A stretch of DNA of 64,000 nucleotides from Cellulophaga sp. HaHaR_3_176. GTDB lineage: Bacteria > Bacteroidota > Bacteroidia > Flavobacteriales > Flavobacteriaceae. The notes under the pieces were generated by a model that did not search any database, was not told the origin of the DNA, and saw nothing but the letters and a program-made list of their open reading frames with translations. A program made the translations under genes and the position numbers. Below are positions 26,121-35,923 of the stretch, piece by piece. The DNA lies in contig NZ_CP058990.1 of the NCBI RefSeq assembly GCF_019021925.1, positions 1,666,001 to 1,730,000 on the forward strand, written 5' to 3'. How positions within the stretch are numbered: the first letter of the stretch is position 1; every line of letters starts with the position of its first letter.

Positions 26121-28604
26121 ATGAAAAAAATATTGCCTTTTATTTTATTATTTGCGAGTGTAACTTTACTCGCTCAACGAGAAAATAATCAAGAACAAAT
26201 TAAAATAACAGGTACTGTTGTAGAGCAAGGTACTGGGCAGCCTTTAGAGTATGCTACCCTAGTTTTACAAAGCGTAGATGATTTTTCGAAAGTAAACGGA
26301 GGTATTACTGATCAAAATGGTAAATATGAGGTTAAAACCACTCCTGGGAATTATAATATAAGTATAGAATATATAGGCTACAAACCTTATAAAAACCCAA
26401 ATCAAAGTCTTACTTCAAGTATAAATTTAGGTATTATAAAGCTTTCTCCTGATGTTTCTCAATTAGAAGGTGTTGAAGTAGTTGGTGAGAAAACGACTGT
26501 TGAGGTTAGACTTGATAAAAAAGTATATAACATTGGGAAAGACCTTACAAATAGCGGTGCCAATGTTAGTGATGCCTTAAACAATGTACCATCTGTAACT
26601 GTTGATGTAGATGGAGCAATAAGTCTAAGAGGTAATGAAAATGTTCGAATTCTTATAAACGGAAAACCATCTGCTATGGCTGGTTTTGGCTCTACTGATG
26701 CTTTAAGACAATTACCTGCTGATGCAATAGAAAAAGTTGAGGTTATCACCAGTCCATCTGCTCGTTATGATGCTGAAGGTACTGCCGGTATATTAAATAT
26801 AGTTCTGAAAAAAGAAAAAACATTAGGTTTTAATGGCTCTGTAAATACCACATTAGGTTATCCTGAAGCTAGTCAGATAAGTAGTAACTTAAACTTAAGA
26901 ACCGATAAATTTAATATTTTTAATACGTTAGGCTATTCTTACCGTACTCCACCAGGTAATGCTTATTTTGATAACACGTATACCACTGGTGATTTTGATA
27001 GAATTATTGAAGACAGAGAGTTGTTTAGAGAAGATAAAGCCTTTAATGCAAACTTAGGGCTTGAATATTTTATCACTGAAAAGTCTTCAATAACAGCAAG
27101 TATATTTGGCCGTATTTCAGATGAATCAGATATTACTGAGAACAATAACTCTAGATTTATAAATGACATTCTTGAAAATCAAACTTTTCGTAAAGAGAGT
27201 AAAGGTGAGGATGATAAAAGTTACCAACTTTCTTTAAATTACACCAATGATTTTAATGATGATGGTCACAAATTAACTAGTGATTTTCAATATTCTTACG
27301 ATGTAGAAGATATACTAACAACCATACTTGAAAACAACACAATACCAAATACAGATTTAGTTGCTAGTGAAAATATTTACGAGAACGAAATTCAGAAAGA
27401 ATATTTATTTCAAGTAGATTATGTGCTTCCAATGGGTGAAGCTCAATTTGAAGCTGGTTATAGAGGTAATTTTGAACAAAGTATAACAGATTATCAATTA
27501 GACACTTTAAATCAAGGTTCTAATCAATTTGAAACAAACCTAGAGTTGACAAATAGATTTACATATGATGAAAATGTAAATGCTCTTTATACTCAATACG
27601 GTAATAAACTTGGTAAATTCTCATTTTTACTAGGCCTTAGACTTGAAAACACACAACTAAAAGGTAGTGTAAACTCAGAAAGCGATGCTGAAGCTTTAGA
27701 AGAAATTTTAGGAGAAGAAATTGATTTAAATTTTGATAAAAATTATTTAGGCCTCTTCCCTACCGTCAATTTTATTTTTGAATTAAACGAAAAAGAAAAC
27801 ATATCATTAGGTTATAATAGAAGAATAAACAGACCAAGAGGATTTTTTATAAATCCTTTTCCTTCAAGATCGAGTAGAACAAATGTTTTTCAAGGAAACC
27901 CAGACTTAGACCCTGCTTATGCTAATGCTTTTGATTTAGGATATTTAAAAAGATGGAAAAAGTTGACACTAACTTCATCTATCTACTATCAAAAGGAAAC
28001 GAATTCTTTTGAACGTATTCAAGAGCCAACTGGTGAAGTTACTTCTGATGGTATATCTATCATTAGAACCCTACCTATTAACCTATCTACAAACGAACGA
28101 ATTGGTGCTGAACTTGGTTTATTATATAACCCTGCAAAATGGCTTCGATTAAACGGTAGCTTTAACTTTTTTCAATTCGAAACAGATGGTATATATAATG
28201 AAGTAGATTATGGAGCTAAAAACACAAGTTGGTTTGCTAGATTTAGTTCTAAAGTAAGCTTACCATCAAATATAGATTGGCAAACAAATTTATTTTACAG
28301 AGGACCTTCTGAAAATTCACAAACAGAAAGTAAAAGTATGACTTTTGTTACTTTAGCTTTTAGTAAAGATGTATTTGGTGATAACGGTACTTTATCTTTT
28401 AATGTTAGTGATGTATTTAATTCTGCAAAAAGAAGATCTTTTACAGATACAGATACATTTACATCTGACAGTGAGTTTCAATGGAGGGAAAGACAATTTA
28501 CTTTAGGTTTTATGTACAGATTTAATCAACCTAAAGGAAAAGGAAACTCTAAACAAAAAGGAGGAAAAGGAAATGATGATGGTGACGGAGAAGGTGAATT
28601 TTAA
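26121..28604 (+). CDS. TonB-dependent receptor, outer-membrane beta-barrel family
   Basis: 827 residues. Signal peptide 1-18; CarboxypepD_reg-like beta-sandwich about 25-115 (ITGTVVEQGTGQPLEYATLVL); plug domain about 125-230 (LTNSGANVSDALNNVPSVTVD, ISLRGNENVRILINGKP, EVITSPSARYDAEGTAGI); then a beta barrel of the OMP_b-brl_3 type that lacks the SusC length. The C-terminal 25 residues after the last strand (FMYRF) are a Gly/Lys/Asp tail. No SusD partner is adjacent, so polysaccharide uptake is not indicated; siderophore or other ligand is open. Transcribed with the small exported protein upstream. Confidence 0.92.
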   Translation: MKKILPFILLFASVTLLAQRENNQEQIKITGTVVEQGTGQPLEYATLVLQSVDDFSKVNGGITDQNGKYEVKTTPGNYNISIEYIGYKPYKNPNQSLTSSINLGIIKLSPDVSQLEGVEVVGEKTTVEVRLDKKVYNIGKDLTNSGANVSDALNNVPSVTVDVDGAISLRGNENVRILINGKPSAMAGFGSTDALRQLPADAIEKVEVITSPSARYDAEGTAGILNIVLKKEKTLGFNGSVNTTLGYPEASQISSNLNLRTDKFNIFNTLGYSYRTPPGNAYFDNTYTTGDFDRIIEDRELFREDKAFNANLGLEYFITEKSSITASIFGRISDESDITENNNSRFINDILENQTFRKESKGEDDKSYQLSLNYTNDFNDDGHKLTSDFQYSYDVEDILTTILENNTIPNTDLVASENIYENEIQKEYLFQVDYVLPMGEAQFEAGYRGNFEQSITDYQLDTLNQGSNQFETNLELTNRFTYDENVNALYTQYGNKLGKFSFLLGLRLENTQLKGSVNSESDAEALEEILGEEIDLNFDKNYLGLFPTVNFIFELNEKENISLGYNRRINRPRGFFINPFPSRSSRTNVFQGNPDLDPAYANAFDLGYLKRWKKLTLTSSIYYQKETNSFERIQEPTGEVTSDGISIIRTLPINLSTNERIGAELGLLYNPAKWLRLNGSFNFFQFETDGIYNEVDYGAKNTSWFARFSSKVSLPSNIDWQTNLFYRGPSENSQTESKSMTFVTLAFSKDVFGDNGTLSFNVSDVFNSAKRRSFTDTDTFTSDSEFQWRERQFTLGFMYRFNQPKGKGNSKQKGGKGNDDGDGEGEF

Positions 28605-28635
28605 ATTCACTTTTATATAAATACTACTACAAAAC

Positions 28636-28665
28636 AAAAAAGAAGCCAAATGGCTTCTTTTTTTA
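28636..28665. terminator. Bidirectional Rho-independent terminator
   Basis: AGAAGCCA-AA-TGGCTTCT hairpin with A6 before and T7 after, between the TonB receptor (plus) and the small membrane protein (minus). Confidence 0.88.
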
Positions 28666-28706
28666 TTTCTATAAAAAATTAATTAAGTAAAATAATTAAT
28701 CTTTTC

Positions 28707-28880
28707 TTATTCTTTTAATTTTGCTTTTTTAGCATCACGCTTTTCTTTCAAAACTTCTAATATAGAACCTCCTACCCAGTAAGGTATTACAAAAGTCAAT
28801 AAAAAAATCATTAACCAGAATCCGATTAATAAAATAGTTCCAAAAGCAAGAAAACCTAAATATTGGTCAAAGTCAAACAT
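28707..28880 (-). CDS. 57-residue small membrane protein
   Basis: Start MFDFDQYLGFLAFGTILLIG, one long or two closely spaced membrane helices (residues 8-38), then a short basic cytosolic tail (EVLKEKRDAKKAKLKE). The frame uses normal codons. It has a well-formed promoter upstream (TATCTTTG with TTG 21 nt before it) and ends at a terminator, so it is very likely a real gene. No family recognised. Confidence 0.8.
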   Translation of the reverse strand: MFDFDQYLGFLAFGTILLIGFWLMIFLLTFVIPYWVGGSILEVLKEKRDAKKAKLKE

Positions 28881-28900
28881 GATAGTAAATTTTGTTATTG

Positions 28901-28932
28901 CAAAGATACTTTGAAATTGATGAAAAGTACAA
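28901..28932 (-). promoter_or_regulatory. Bacteroidota housekeeping promoter (-33 TTG, -7 TATCTTTG)
   Basis: On the minus strand TTG (28930-28932), 21-nt spacer, TATCTTTG (28901-28908), 20 nt before the ATG of the 57-residue membrane protein. This is the best full match to the TTG/TAnnTTTG promoter seen in the window. Confidence 0.7.
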
Positions 28933-28993
28933 ATGAAATTTAAAAAATTTACATAAAATAATTAAAGACAGCTTAAAAAAAACTACAATGCAA

Positions 28994-29001
28994 TATATTT
29001 G
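28994..29001 (+). promoter_or_regulatory. -7 promoter element of fumC (TATATTTG)
   Basis: Matches TAnnTTTG, 23 nt before the fumC ATG. No clear -33 TTG. Confidence 0.5.
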
Positions 29002-29024
29002 TAGTACACATAAATAAATTACTT

Positions 29025-30422
29025 ATGAGTTTTAGAATAGAAAAAGACACGATGGGCAATGTAGAAGTTCCATCTGATAAATATTGGGGAGCACAAACAG
29101 AGCGTTCTCGTAATAATTTTAAAATTGGTGCTGCTGCATCTATGCCATTAGATGTTGTTTACGGATTTGCGTATTTAAAAAAAGCAGCTGCATATACTAA
29201 TGCAGAACTGGGAGTATTAAGTACAGAAAAAAGAGACCTTATTGCTAAGGTTTGTGATGAAATTTTAACTGGGCAACATGATGACCAATTTCCTTTAGTA
29301 ATCTGGCAAACTGGTTCTGGTACTCAAAGTAATATGAATGTTAATGAAGTTGTAGCTAATAGAGCTCACGAATTAGCAGGAAAAGTAATCGGAGAAGGTG
29401 AAAAAACAATTCAACCGAATGATGATGTGAACAAATCACAATCATCTAACGATACTTTCCCTACTGGTATGCATATTGCTGCATATAAGAAAATTGTAGA
29501 AGTAACAATTCCTGGTGTTAAGCAATTAAGAAATACGCTTCATAAAAAAGCTACTGATTTTAAAAACGTAGTTAAAATAGGACGTACACATTTAATGGAT
29601 GCTACTCCCCTAACCTTAGGTCAGGAGTTTTCTGGTTATGTATCCCAATTGGATCATGGAATAAAAGCATTAGAAAATACTTTACCACACCTTTCTGAGC
29701 TTGCCCTTGGAGGTACTGCTGTCGGTACAGGTTTAAATACTCCTGAAGGTTATGATGTATTAGTTGCTGCATACATTGCAAAATTTACAGGATTGCCATT
29801 TATAACGGCTGAAAATAAGTTTGAAGCCTTAGCAGCACATGATGCTATCGTTGAAAGCCATGGTGCATTAAAGCAATTAGCTGTTTCATTAAATAAAATA
29901 GCAAATGACATTAGAATGATGGCTTCTGGACCACGTTCGGGTATTGGAGAAATAATTATTCCAGCAAACGAACCTGGTAGCTCTATTATGCCTGGTAAAG
30001 TAAACCCTACGCAATGTGAAGCATTAACTATGGTGTGTGCTCAAGTAATGGGTAATGATGTTGCTATTAGCGTTGGTGGTACTCAAGGCCATTATGAGCT
30101 AAATGTTTTTAAACCTATGATGGCTGCTAACATTTTACAATCTGCTGAATTATTAGGAGATTCTTGTGTGAGTTTTGAAGAAAATTGTGCTGCTGGTATA
30201 GAGCCTAATAAAGAAGTTATCAAACAACTTTTAAATAACTCTTTAATGCTTGTTACTGCTTTAAATACTAAAATTGGGTATTACAAAGCTGCTGAAATTG
30301 CTAATACAGCTCACAAAAACGGAACTACATTAAAAGAAGAAGCTGTTAATTTAGGATATGTTACTGCCGAAGATTATGACGAATGGGTGAAACCTGAAGA
30401 TATGGTTGGTAGTCTAAAATAG
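29025..30422 (+). CDS. fumC: Fumarate hydratase class II
   Basis: 465 residues, the normal length. [21 protein letters not shown] is the family N-terminus; [23 protein letters not shown] and the signature [15 protein letters not shown] (near residues 320-334) form the active site shared by the fumarase/aspartase superfamily. It converts fumarate and water to L-malate in the TCA cycle, oxygen-stable and without an iron-sulfur cluster. Aspartase is excluded by the overall pattern (for example [17 protein letters not shown]). Monocistronic with its own promoter and terminator. Confidence 0.96.
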   Translation: MSFRIEKDTMGNVEVPSDKYWGAQTERSRNNFKIGAAASMPLDVVYGFAYLKKAAAYTNAELGVLSTEKRDLIAKVCDEILTGQHDDQFPLVIWQTGSGTQSNMNVNEVVANRAHELAGKVIGEGEKTIQPNDDVNKSQSSNDTFPTGMHIAAYKKIVEVTIPGVKQLRNTLHKKATDFKNVVKIGRTHLMDATPLTLGQEFSGYVSQLDHGIKALENTLPHLSELALGGTAVGTGLNTPEGYDVLVAAYIAKFTGLPFITAENKFEALAAHDAIVESHGALKQLAVSLNKIANDIRMMASGPRSGIGEIIIPANEPGSSIMPGKVNPTQCEALTMVCAQVMGNDVAISVGGTQGHYELNVFKPMMAANILQSAELLGDSCVSFEENCAAGIEPNKEVIKQLLNNSLMLVTALNTKIGYYKAAEIANTAHKNGTTLKEEAVNLGYVTAEDYDEWVKPEDMVGSLK

Positions 30423-30430
30423 AAAAGTTA

Positions 30431-30476
30431 AAAAAAAAGAAAGGGGCAATCTTTAAAAGATTAGCCCCTTTTTTGT
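30431..30476. terminator. Rho-independent terminator
   Basis: AAGGGGCAATCTT pairs with AAGATTAGCCCCTT (one bulged base), T6 after and A9 before. Serves fumC and, on the other strand, possibly the convergent coiled-coil gene. Confidence 0.85.
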
Positions 30477-30492
30477 TAATGGATAGTGTGTA

Positions 30493-31380
30493 CTATTTTA
30501 AAGCGAACTTACTAGTTCCTAATAATTTTAATTTACTGTCATATACATTTACCATGTAATTTCCTTTTTGGAAATCTCCTGCTGGCTTACTAATGTAATC
30601 ACATACATCTAAAGCTTTATTTTCGTAATAGAATGCTGTTGCTTTACTATACGTTACTGAAGCACCAGAATCTGATGATTTAGAATAACTCTCACCTAAA
30701 ACATTACCTTGAGGGTCTAAAACTTCAATATAAAATTCTTGATCACCTGCTTGTGCAATTGCATTGTTTGTTAAAGTAAAACATACTTTAAATTTATCTG
30801 TAGCACCTGCTCTTGATGTAGAAACTAATTTACCATTGTTACGCTCTTTTACAGCATCAACTGATAGTTTAGATATGTTTAAAGCTGATCCTCTCTCAAC
30901 AGCATCTGATAATTGTGTGTTTTGTACTACTAATGAATCATTAAAAACGGTTTGCTTTTCTAACTCAACATAAGTACTATCTCTTTGCATTACTAACATA
31001 CCGTTAGAACGTGTTAAAGAGTCTACTTTTCTAATTAACTGCTGTCTTTCTTTTGTTAATATACTAACTTGTCTTCTATATTTACCTAATGAAGAAATAT
31101 CTAACTTCATAGTTTTTACAGAATCAATATATTTTGCAATATTATCTCTTGCACTTACTAATTCTTCATTAGTAGCATTACTTTCTAAGATAGCTTTATC
31201 GTATTCTGATCTTAAACTAGTTAAATCTTCTACTACTAATTCTTTCTCTTTATTTAAATTCAAAGTTGTATCCTGCTTTTCTTTATAAAGACTAACAGTA
31301 TAAAACACCAATGCTACCAACAATAAAAGTAACAGACCTGCTATTACTTTTAACCCATTATTACTTTTAGTTTCTGCCAT
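30493..31380 (-). CDS. Membrane-anchored coiled-coil protein, function unknown
   Basis: 295 residues. A short basic start is followed by one transmembrane helix (VIAGLLLLLLVALVFYTV, residues 9-28), then a coiled coil from about 30 to 165 rich in Leu/Glu/Lys heptads. A globular C-terminal domain (residues 175-295) contains KVCFTLTNNAIAQAGDQEFYIEVLDPQGNVLG, a small beta-sandwich. The layout suggests an inner-membrane protein with a periplasmic rod and sensory or binding head. The family is common in Flavobacteriaceae but unnamed. Monocistronic. Confidence 0.75.
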   Translation of the reverse strand: MAETKSNNGLKVIAGLLLLLLVALVFYTVSLYKEKQDTTLNLNKEKELVVEDLTSLRSEYDKAILESNATNEELVSARDNIAKYIDSVKTMKLDISSLGKYRRQVSILTKERQQLIRKVDSLTRSNGMLVMQRDSTYVELEKQTVFNDSLVVQNTQLSDAVERGSALNISKLSVDAVKERNNGKLVSTSRAGATDKFKVCFTLTNNAIAQAGDQEFYIEVLDPQGNVLGESYSKSSDSGASVTYSKATAFYYENKALDVCDYISKPAGDFQKGNYMVNVYDSKLKLLGTSKFALK

Positions 31381-31534
31381 AATTTTAAAAAATTAAATGT
31401 TCTTTTTAGCTTGCTTCAAAATGAAGCTGTTTGTTTGTATCAGAAATATATACGTTTTTTTTTAACATTTAGATTTTTTAGGGATTTTTTCGCTAAACTA
31501 ATTACTAACTTTAGTATTCAAATACTACAAAATT

Positions 31535-31999
31535 ATGCCTGTAGAAATCATCTCTTTTAAACCTGAACACGCTAAGTCTTTCAAAGACTTGAACATAGCT
31601 TGGCTTGAAAAGTATTTTTATGTTGAAAAAAAAGATATAGAACTACTTGACGGCTGTGAAAAAAATATTTTAGATAAAGGTGGTTATATTTATTTTGCGG
31701 CCTATAATAATCAAATTGTTGGGTGTTTTGCTTTTATCCAAAAAGAAGAAAATGTTTACGAACTCGGAAAAATGGCTGTAGATTTTAAATTTCAAGGTTT
31801 AAAAATTGGTCAAAATCTTTTAAAATTTGCCATTGATTATGCTAAAAAAAGTAATTGGAGTAAAATTATTTTGTATTCGAGTACCAAACTAGAGCACGCT
31901 CTATATCTTTATAAAAAATTTGGATTTACAGTTATTGAACTTGAGAATAATCCTGAATATTTACGAAGTGATTTAAAAATGGAACTACTACTAAATTAA
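31535..31999 (+). CDS. GNAT family N-acetyltransferase
   Basis: 154 residues, single GNAT domain. The acetyl-CoA motif A reads KMAVDFKFQGLKIGQNLL (Q-G-L-K-I-G, near residue 90) and the conserved LYLYKKFGFTVIE is near the C-terminus. N-terminal VEIISFKPEHAKSFKDLN is typical. Substrate unknown. Five bases separate it from the metallo-hydrolase, so the two form an operon. A weak -7-like TAACTTTA lies 22 nt upstream. Confidence 0.88.
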   Translation: MPVEIISFKPEHAKSFKDLNIAWLEKYFYVEKKDIELLDGCEKNILDKGGYIYFAAYNNQIVGCFAFIQKEENVYELGKMAVDFKFQGLKIGQNLLKFAIDYAKKSNWSKIILYSSTKLEHALYLYKKFGFTVIELENNPEYLRSDLKMELLLN

Positions 32000-32004
32000 A
32001 GAAA

Positions 32005-32790
32005 ATGAAAAAATTAATCTATTTTACTATTTTTTGCAGTGTATTGATAAGCTGTAAAGACAATAAAAAAAAGGAAACTACGGATAATATACCTCTAGAA
32101 ATAATGGAAGACAAAAGTCCTGAATTAAAAGTAATTCCGATTTTACATGCTGCAACAGTATTAGAATGGGGTGAAAAAACCATTTATATAGATCCTTACG
32201 GAGGAGCTGAAGGTTTTGACGATCAAAAATCACCAGATTTAATTTTAATAACAGATATACATGGTGACCATATGGATGTTAATACTTTAGACTCTTTAGC
32301 TATTTCTAATGTAAAAATTATAGCACCGCAAGCTGTTGCTGATCAATTACCTGAAATATACAAGGCACAAACTGAAATACTGAACAATGGTGACTTTAAA
32401 GATGTTATGGGAATAAACATCGAAGCCATACCTATGTATAATTTGCGCGAAGAAGCTTTAAAGTTTCATGAAAAAGGAAGAGGAAACGGGTATGTTTTAA
32501 CTTTAGGTGATAAAAGAGTTTACTTTTCTGGAGATACTGAAGATATTCCTGAAATGCGTGCTTTAAAAAATATTGACAAAGCTTTCATTTGCATGAACTT
32601 ACCTTATACTATGACAGAGGAAAGTGCTGCTAGCGCTGTTTTAGAGTTTAAACCTAAACAAGTATATCCTTACCATTATAGAGGTAAACCAGATGTAAGT
32701 GATGTTGTTAAATTTAAAAACTTAGTTAATGAAGGCAATCGAGAAATTGAAGTTATTCAATTAGATTGGTACCCGAATATAGATTATTAA
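32005..32790 (+). CDS. MBL-fold metallo-hydrolase lipoprotein
   Basis: 261 residues. Leader ends VLISC, a lipobox, giving a lipid-anchored periplasmic enzyme. The metal motif appears as TDIHGDHMD (H-x-G-D-H form of HxHxDH), with further ligands in SGDTEDIPEM (Asp) and YPYHYRG (His). The fold is that of UPF0173/UlaG-like hydrolases with unusual first His spacing. Substrate unknown; co-transcribed with the GNAT gene. Confidence 0.85.
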   Translation: MKKLIYFTIFCSVLISCKDNKKKETTDNIPLEIMEDKSPELKVIPILHAATVLEWGEKTIYIDPYGGAEGFDDQKSPDLILITDIHGDHMDVNTLDSLAISNVKIIAPQAVADQLPEIYKAQTEILNNGDFKDVMGINIEAIPMYNLREEALKFHEKGRGNGYVLTLGDKRVYFSGDTEDIPEMRALKNIDKAFICMNLPYTMTEESAASAVLEFKPKQVYPYHYRGKPDVSDVVKFKNLVNEGNREIEVIQLDWYPNIDY

Positions 32791-32807
32791 AAAATAACCT
32801 TATAAAG

Positions 32808-32845
32808 CAAAAAAGCTCTTGATCATATCAAGAGCTTTTTTGTTT
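32808..32845. terminator. Bidirectional Rho-independent terminator
   Basis: AAAAGCTCTTGAT / ATCAAGAGCTTTT, perfect 13-bp stem, 3-nt loop. Between the convergent metallo-hydrolase and ettA. Confidence 0.92.
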
Positions 32846-32860
32846 TATAATAACTAGAAA

Positions 32861-34552
32861 TTATCTAATTAATTTTTTATACTTAATACGTTTTGGCATT
32901 AAATCACCACCTAATCGTTTCTTTTTATTTTCTTCATAATCAGAGAATGAACCTTCAAAGAAATATACTTGAGAATCTCCTTCAAATGCTAAAATATGAG
33001 TACAAACACGATCTAAAAACCATCTATCATGCGAAATTACTACAGCACAACCTGCAAAGTTCTCCAAACCTTCTTCTAAAGCTCGTAATGTATTTACATC
33101 CAAGTCATTCGTAGGTTCATCTAAAAGCAATACATTTCCTTCTTCTTTTAATGTCATGGCTAAATGCAAACGGTTACGCTCACCACCAGACAACATACTT
33201 ACCTTTTTATTTTGCTCACTACCTGAAAAGTTAAACCTACTTAAATAAGCTCTAGAATTTACTTGACGACCACCCATCATAATAAGCTCTTGCTCATCAC
33301 TAAAATTTTGCCAAATAGTTTTTTCTAAATCAATATTAGAGTGACTTTGATCTACATAAGCGATTTTGGCAGTATCCCCTACTATAAATTCTCCTTTATC
33401 AGATTTCTCTTCTCCCATTACCATTCTAAAGATGGTGGTTTTACCAGCACCGTTAGGTCCAATAACACCTACAATACCTGCCTGTGGAAGTTTAAAATTT
33501 AAATCTTCATAAAGCAATTTATCTCCGTAAGCCTTACTTACACCGGTTGCTTCAATAACATTTGTTCCTAAACGTGGTCCATTAGGAATATAAATTTCAA
33601 GCTTTTCATCAAGTTGTTTTTGGTCTTGACTCATTAACTTATCGTAATTCTTCAAACGTGCTTTTTGCTTTGTTTGACGACCTTTGGCACCTTGGCGTAC
33701 CCAATCTAACTCTCGTTCTAATGTTTTCTGGCGCTTAGAGGCTACTTTACTCTCATCTGCCATTCTTTTAGACTTCTGATCTAACCAGCTAGAGTAATTC
33801 CCTTTCCAAGGTATACCTTCTCCTCTATCCAATTCTAAAATCCAACCTGCAACATTATCTAAAAAGTATCTATCATGTGTTACTGCTATAACAGTTCCTT
33901 TATATGATGCTAAATGATGCTCTAACCAATGTACCGATTCCGCATCTAAGTGGTTGGTTGGCTCATCTAATAATAAAATTTCTGGTTCTTGTAATAATAA
34001 TCTACATAAAGCAACACGTCTACGTTCACCACCAGAAAGCACTCCTATTTTCTTATCAGGATCTGGAGTACGTAAAGCATCCATTGCAATTTCTAATTTT
34101 GTATCTAGCTCCCAAGCGTTTGAAGCGTCGATTTGATCTTGTAATTCAGCCTGGCGTGCCATTAACTTATCCATCTTATCTGCATCAGAATATACTTCTT
34201 CCAATCCAAACATATCGTTTATCTTATTGTACTCGTCAAGTATTGCTACAGTTTCTGCAGCACCTTCTTTTACAATTTCAAGAACGGTTTTATCTTCGTC
34301 TAATTCTGGCTCTTGTTCTAAATAACCAACATTATACCCTGGAGAAAAAACGACATCTCCTTGAAAATTTTTATCAACTCCTGCTATAATTTTTAACAAG
34401 GTAGATTTACCAGAACCATTCAGACCTAAAATTCCAATTTTAGCACCGTAGAAAAAACTTAAATAAATGTTTTTAAGTACTGGAGTATTTGCCGTTTTAA
34501 AGGTTTTTGTAACCCCAGACATTGAGAAAATAACTTTCTTATCGTCAGACAT
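32861..34552 (-). CDS. ettA: Energy-dependent translational throttle protein EttA (ABC-F)
   Basis: 563 residues with two ABC domains. First Walker A GLNGSGKST (about 42-50), signature LSGGERRRVALCRLLL, Walker B EILLLDEPTNHLD; then the linker (RELDWVRQGAKGRQTKQKARL) and second Walker A GPNGAGKTT with LSGGERNRLHLA and VLLLDEPTNDLD. The KxKARxxxYxKL linker and length match EttA, which binds the ribosomal E site and gates the first elongation step according to energy state. Downstream of the small CAL67764-type gene, 48 nt apart on the same strand. Confidence 0.95.
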   Translation of the reverse strand: MSDDKKVIFSMSGVTKTFKTANTPVLKNIYLSFFYGAKIGILGLNGSGKSTLLKIIAGVDKNFQGDVVFSPGYNVGYLEQEPELDEDKTVLEIVKEGAAETVAILDEYNKINDMFGLEEVYSDADKMDKLMARQAELQDQIDASNAWELDTKLEIAMDALRTPDPDKKIGVLSGGERRRVALCRLLLQEPEILLLDEPTNHLDAESVHWLEHHLASYKGTVIAVTHDRYFLDNVAGWILELDRGEGIPWKGNYSSWLDQKSKRMADESKVASKRQKTLERELDWVRQGAKGRQTKQKARLKNYDKLMSQDQKQLDEKLEIYIPNGPRLGTNVIEATGVSKAYGDKLLYEDLNFKLPQAGIVGVIGPNGAGKTTIFRMVMGEEKSDKGEFIVGDTAKIAYVDQSHSNIDLEKTIWQNFSDEQELIMMGGRQVNSRAYLSRFNFSGSEQNKKVSMLSGGERNRLHLAMTLKEEGNVLLLDEPTNDLDVNTLRALEEGLENFAGCAVVISHDRWFLDRVCTHILAFEGDSQVYFFEGSFSDYEENKKKRLGGDLMPKRIKYKKLIR

Positions 34553-34600
34553 ATTTTTTAATTAAATTTTATATTATTTTTTATTAATTATTAAAAGAAT

Positions 34601-34783
34601 TTAAACTCTTCCTTTTAAGGCATTGAAAACCCAAGCAATTGCAAAAAAACCAATTCCAACAGATGCAAAGCCCCATCCTGCAACATCATCATACCTAAAA
34701 GCACCTAATGCAATTAAAGCTAAGCCAACTAGTATCATTATAAATGTAGCCCAAGCTAGCACCGTATTTTTGTTCATTCCCAT
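34601..34783 (-). CDS. CAL67764-type small membrane protein
   Basis: 60 residues (or 58 from the second Met). Two membrane helices (VLAWATFIMILVGLALIALG and VAGWGFASVGIGFFAIAWVF) joined by a short loop FRYDDV. Matches a small flavobacterial membrane-protein family of unknown function. Lies between the oxidoreductase and ettA, all on the minus strand; it may be transcribed with ettA. Confidence 0.75.
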   Translation of the reverse strand: MGMNKNTVLAWATFIMILVGLALIALGAFRYDDVAGWGFASVGIGFFAIAWVFNALKGRV

Positions 34784-34863
34784 AATATCTTATAAATTTA
34801 GTTAGTTGAGTTGTGCCAAATATCGGATTTTAAAAGATTTTTTTAACAAGAAAACAGGAAAAT

Positions 34864-35850
34864 TTATTTCTCGAAAGGAAAAACAATGCCTGTTTTTGCT
34901 CTAATTGTATCAATTATGCCTATAATATCTAAACTATTTTGATGGCTCCATAAATCACTCTGCATTTTATTACTTTTTAAACAACTGTGTACTTCTTCTA
35001 TTTCATAGAAAAAACCTTTGCCTGTTGTAGGCATATCAAAATGTGTTGTTTCACCATCTACAATAAGTGTGTAACCTTCTGTTAAGTGCCAAGTTGCATC
35101 TAATATTATACTACCTTTTGTTCCTGATATTTCTGGTTTCATTTCTACTTTAGAGTTAATACCGCTATATAAAATTGCTTGTGCATTTTTGTAATTTAAA
35201 AGCATTGATGTTTGTATTTCTACCCCTGTTTTATACATTTTAGAGGCTGCAAGTATTTGTTCTGGTTTCCCTAAAAATAAATACGCTAAAAAAATTGGAT
35301 AAATACCAATATCTAATAAAGAACCTCCTGCTAAATTAGGATTTAACAACCTACTCTCTTCCGATCTATTTAACCCATAAAAAGCAAAATCTGCATTTAT
35401 ATATTTTATTTCTCCAATAGTACCTTCTGCAACTATTTCTTTGATTTTTTTTATAGTTGGAAAAAAACGTGTCCACAGAGCTTCCATTAAAAAAACACCA
35501 TTATTTTTTGCTGCATTTACCATTTTAGTAACCTCACTAGTATTTACCCCGATTGGTTTTTCACATAAAACATGCTTACCATGGTTCATTGCTACAATGG
35601 CATTTTCAGCATGAAAAGAGTGAGGCGTAGCTATATAAATAATATCTACCTCTTCGCAAGCATAAAGTTCTTCATAGCTACCAAAGCAATGTGTCGCTTT
35701 ATATTTTTTGCCAAATTCATCAGCTTTTACTCTATCTCTAGAAGCAACTGCAATTAGCTCTGCATCTTTAACAAGCAATAAATCTTTTACAAATTGATGT
35801 GCAATATTACCTAAACCTATTACTCCCCAACGTATTTTTTGATCTGCCAT
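34864..35850 (-). CDS. Gfo/Idh/MocA family oxidoreductase
   Basis: 328 residues. Rossmann motif GVIGLGNIAHQFVKDL (residues 9-24) for NAD(P), then the conserved CEKPIGVN (about 96-103) with the active-site Lys, and EALWTRFFP. The C-terminal domain contains the GGSLLDIGIYPI motif with catalytic Asp/Tyr region. The family acts on sugars, inositols, dihydrodiols or biliverdin; EALWTRFFP is typical of the dihydrodiol/xylose dehydrogenase-like group. Monocistronic, with a TAACTTTG -7 element 17 nt before the start. Confidence 0.92.
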   Translation of the reverse strand: MADQKIRWGVIGLGNIAHQFVKDLLLVKDAELIAVASRDRVKADEFGKKYKATHCFGSYEELYACEEVDIIYIATPHSFHAENAIVAMNHGKHVLCEKPIGVNTSEVTKMVNAAKNNGVFLMEALWTRFFPTIKKIKEIVAEGTIGEIKYINADFAFYGLNRSEESRLLNPNLAGGSLLDIGIYPIFLAYLFLGKPEQILAASKMYKTGVEIQTSMLLNYKNAQAILYSGINSKVEMKPEISGTKGSIILDATWHLTEGYTLIVDGETTHFDMPTTGKGFFYEIEEVHSCLKSNKMQSDLWSHQNSLDIIGIIDTIRAKTGIVFPFEK

Positions 35851-35866
35851 ATCCTAGTATTTTTAT

Positions 35867-35874
35867 CAAAGTTA
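35867..35874 (-). promoter_or_regulatory. -7 promoter element (TAACTTTG)
   Basis: Matches TAnnTTTG, 17 nt before the oxidoreductase ATG. It lies in the 73-bp space shared with the divergent carboxylase gene. Confidence 0.45.
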
Positions 35875-35923
35875 ATCAATATTACTCCTTATCTTTATAC
35901 CGACTAAGGAAATTAAATGCACT

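Noticed and set aside
26121-28604. SusC/SusD polysaccharide utilisation locus
   Set aside because: The receptor lacks SusC length and there is no SusD gene or glycoside hydrolase next to it.
33904-34389. 161-codon open frame on the plus strand
   Set aside because: It is antisense to the conserved first ABC domain of ettA and encodes a Leu/Gln-rich sequence without recognisable domain or start context.
34811-34840. TTTGGCAC on the minus strand as another sigma-54 promoter
   Set aside because: The -12 half is missing at the required 10-nt distance.
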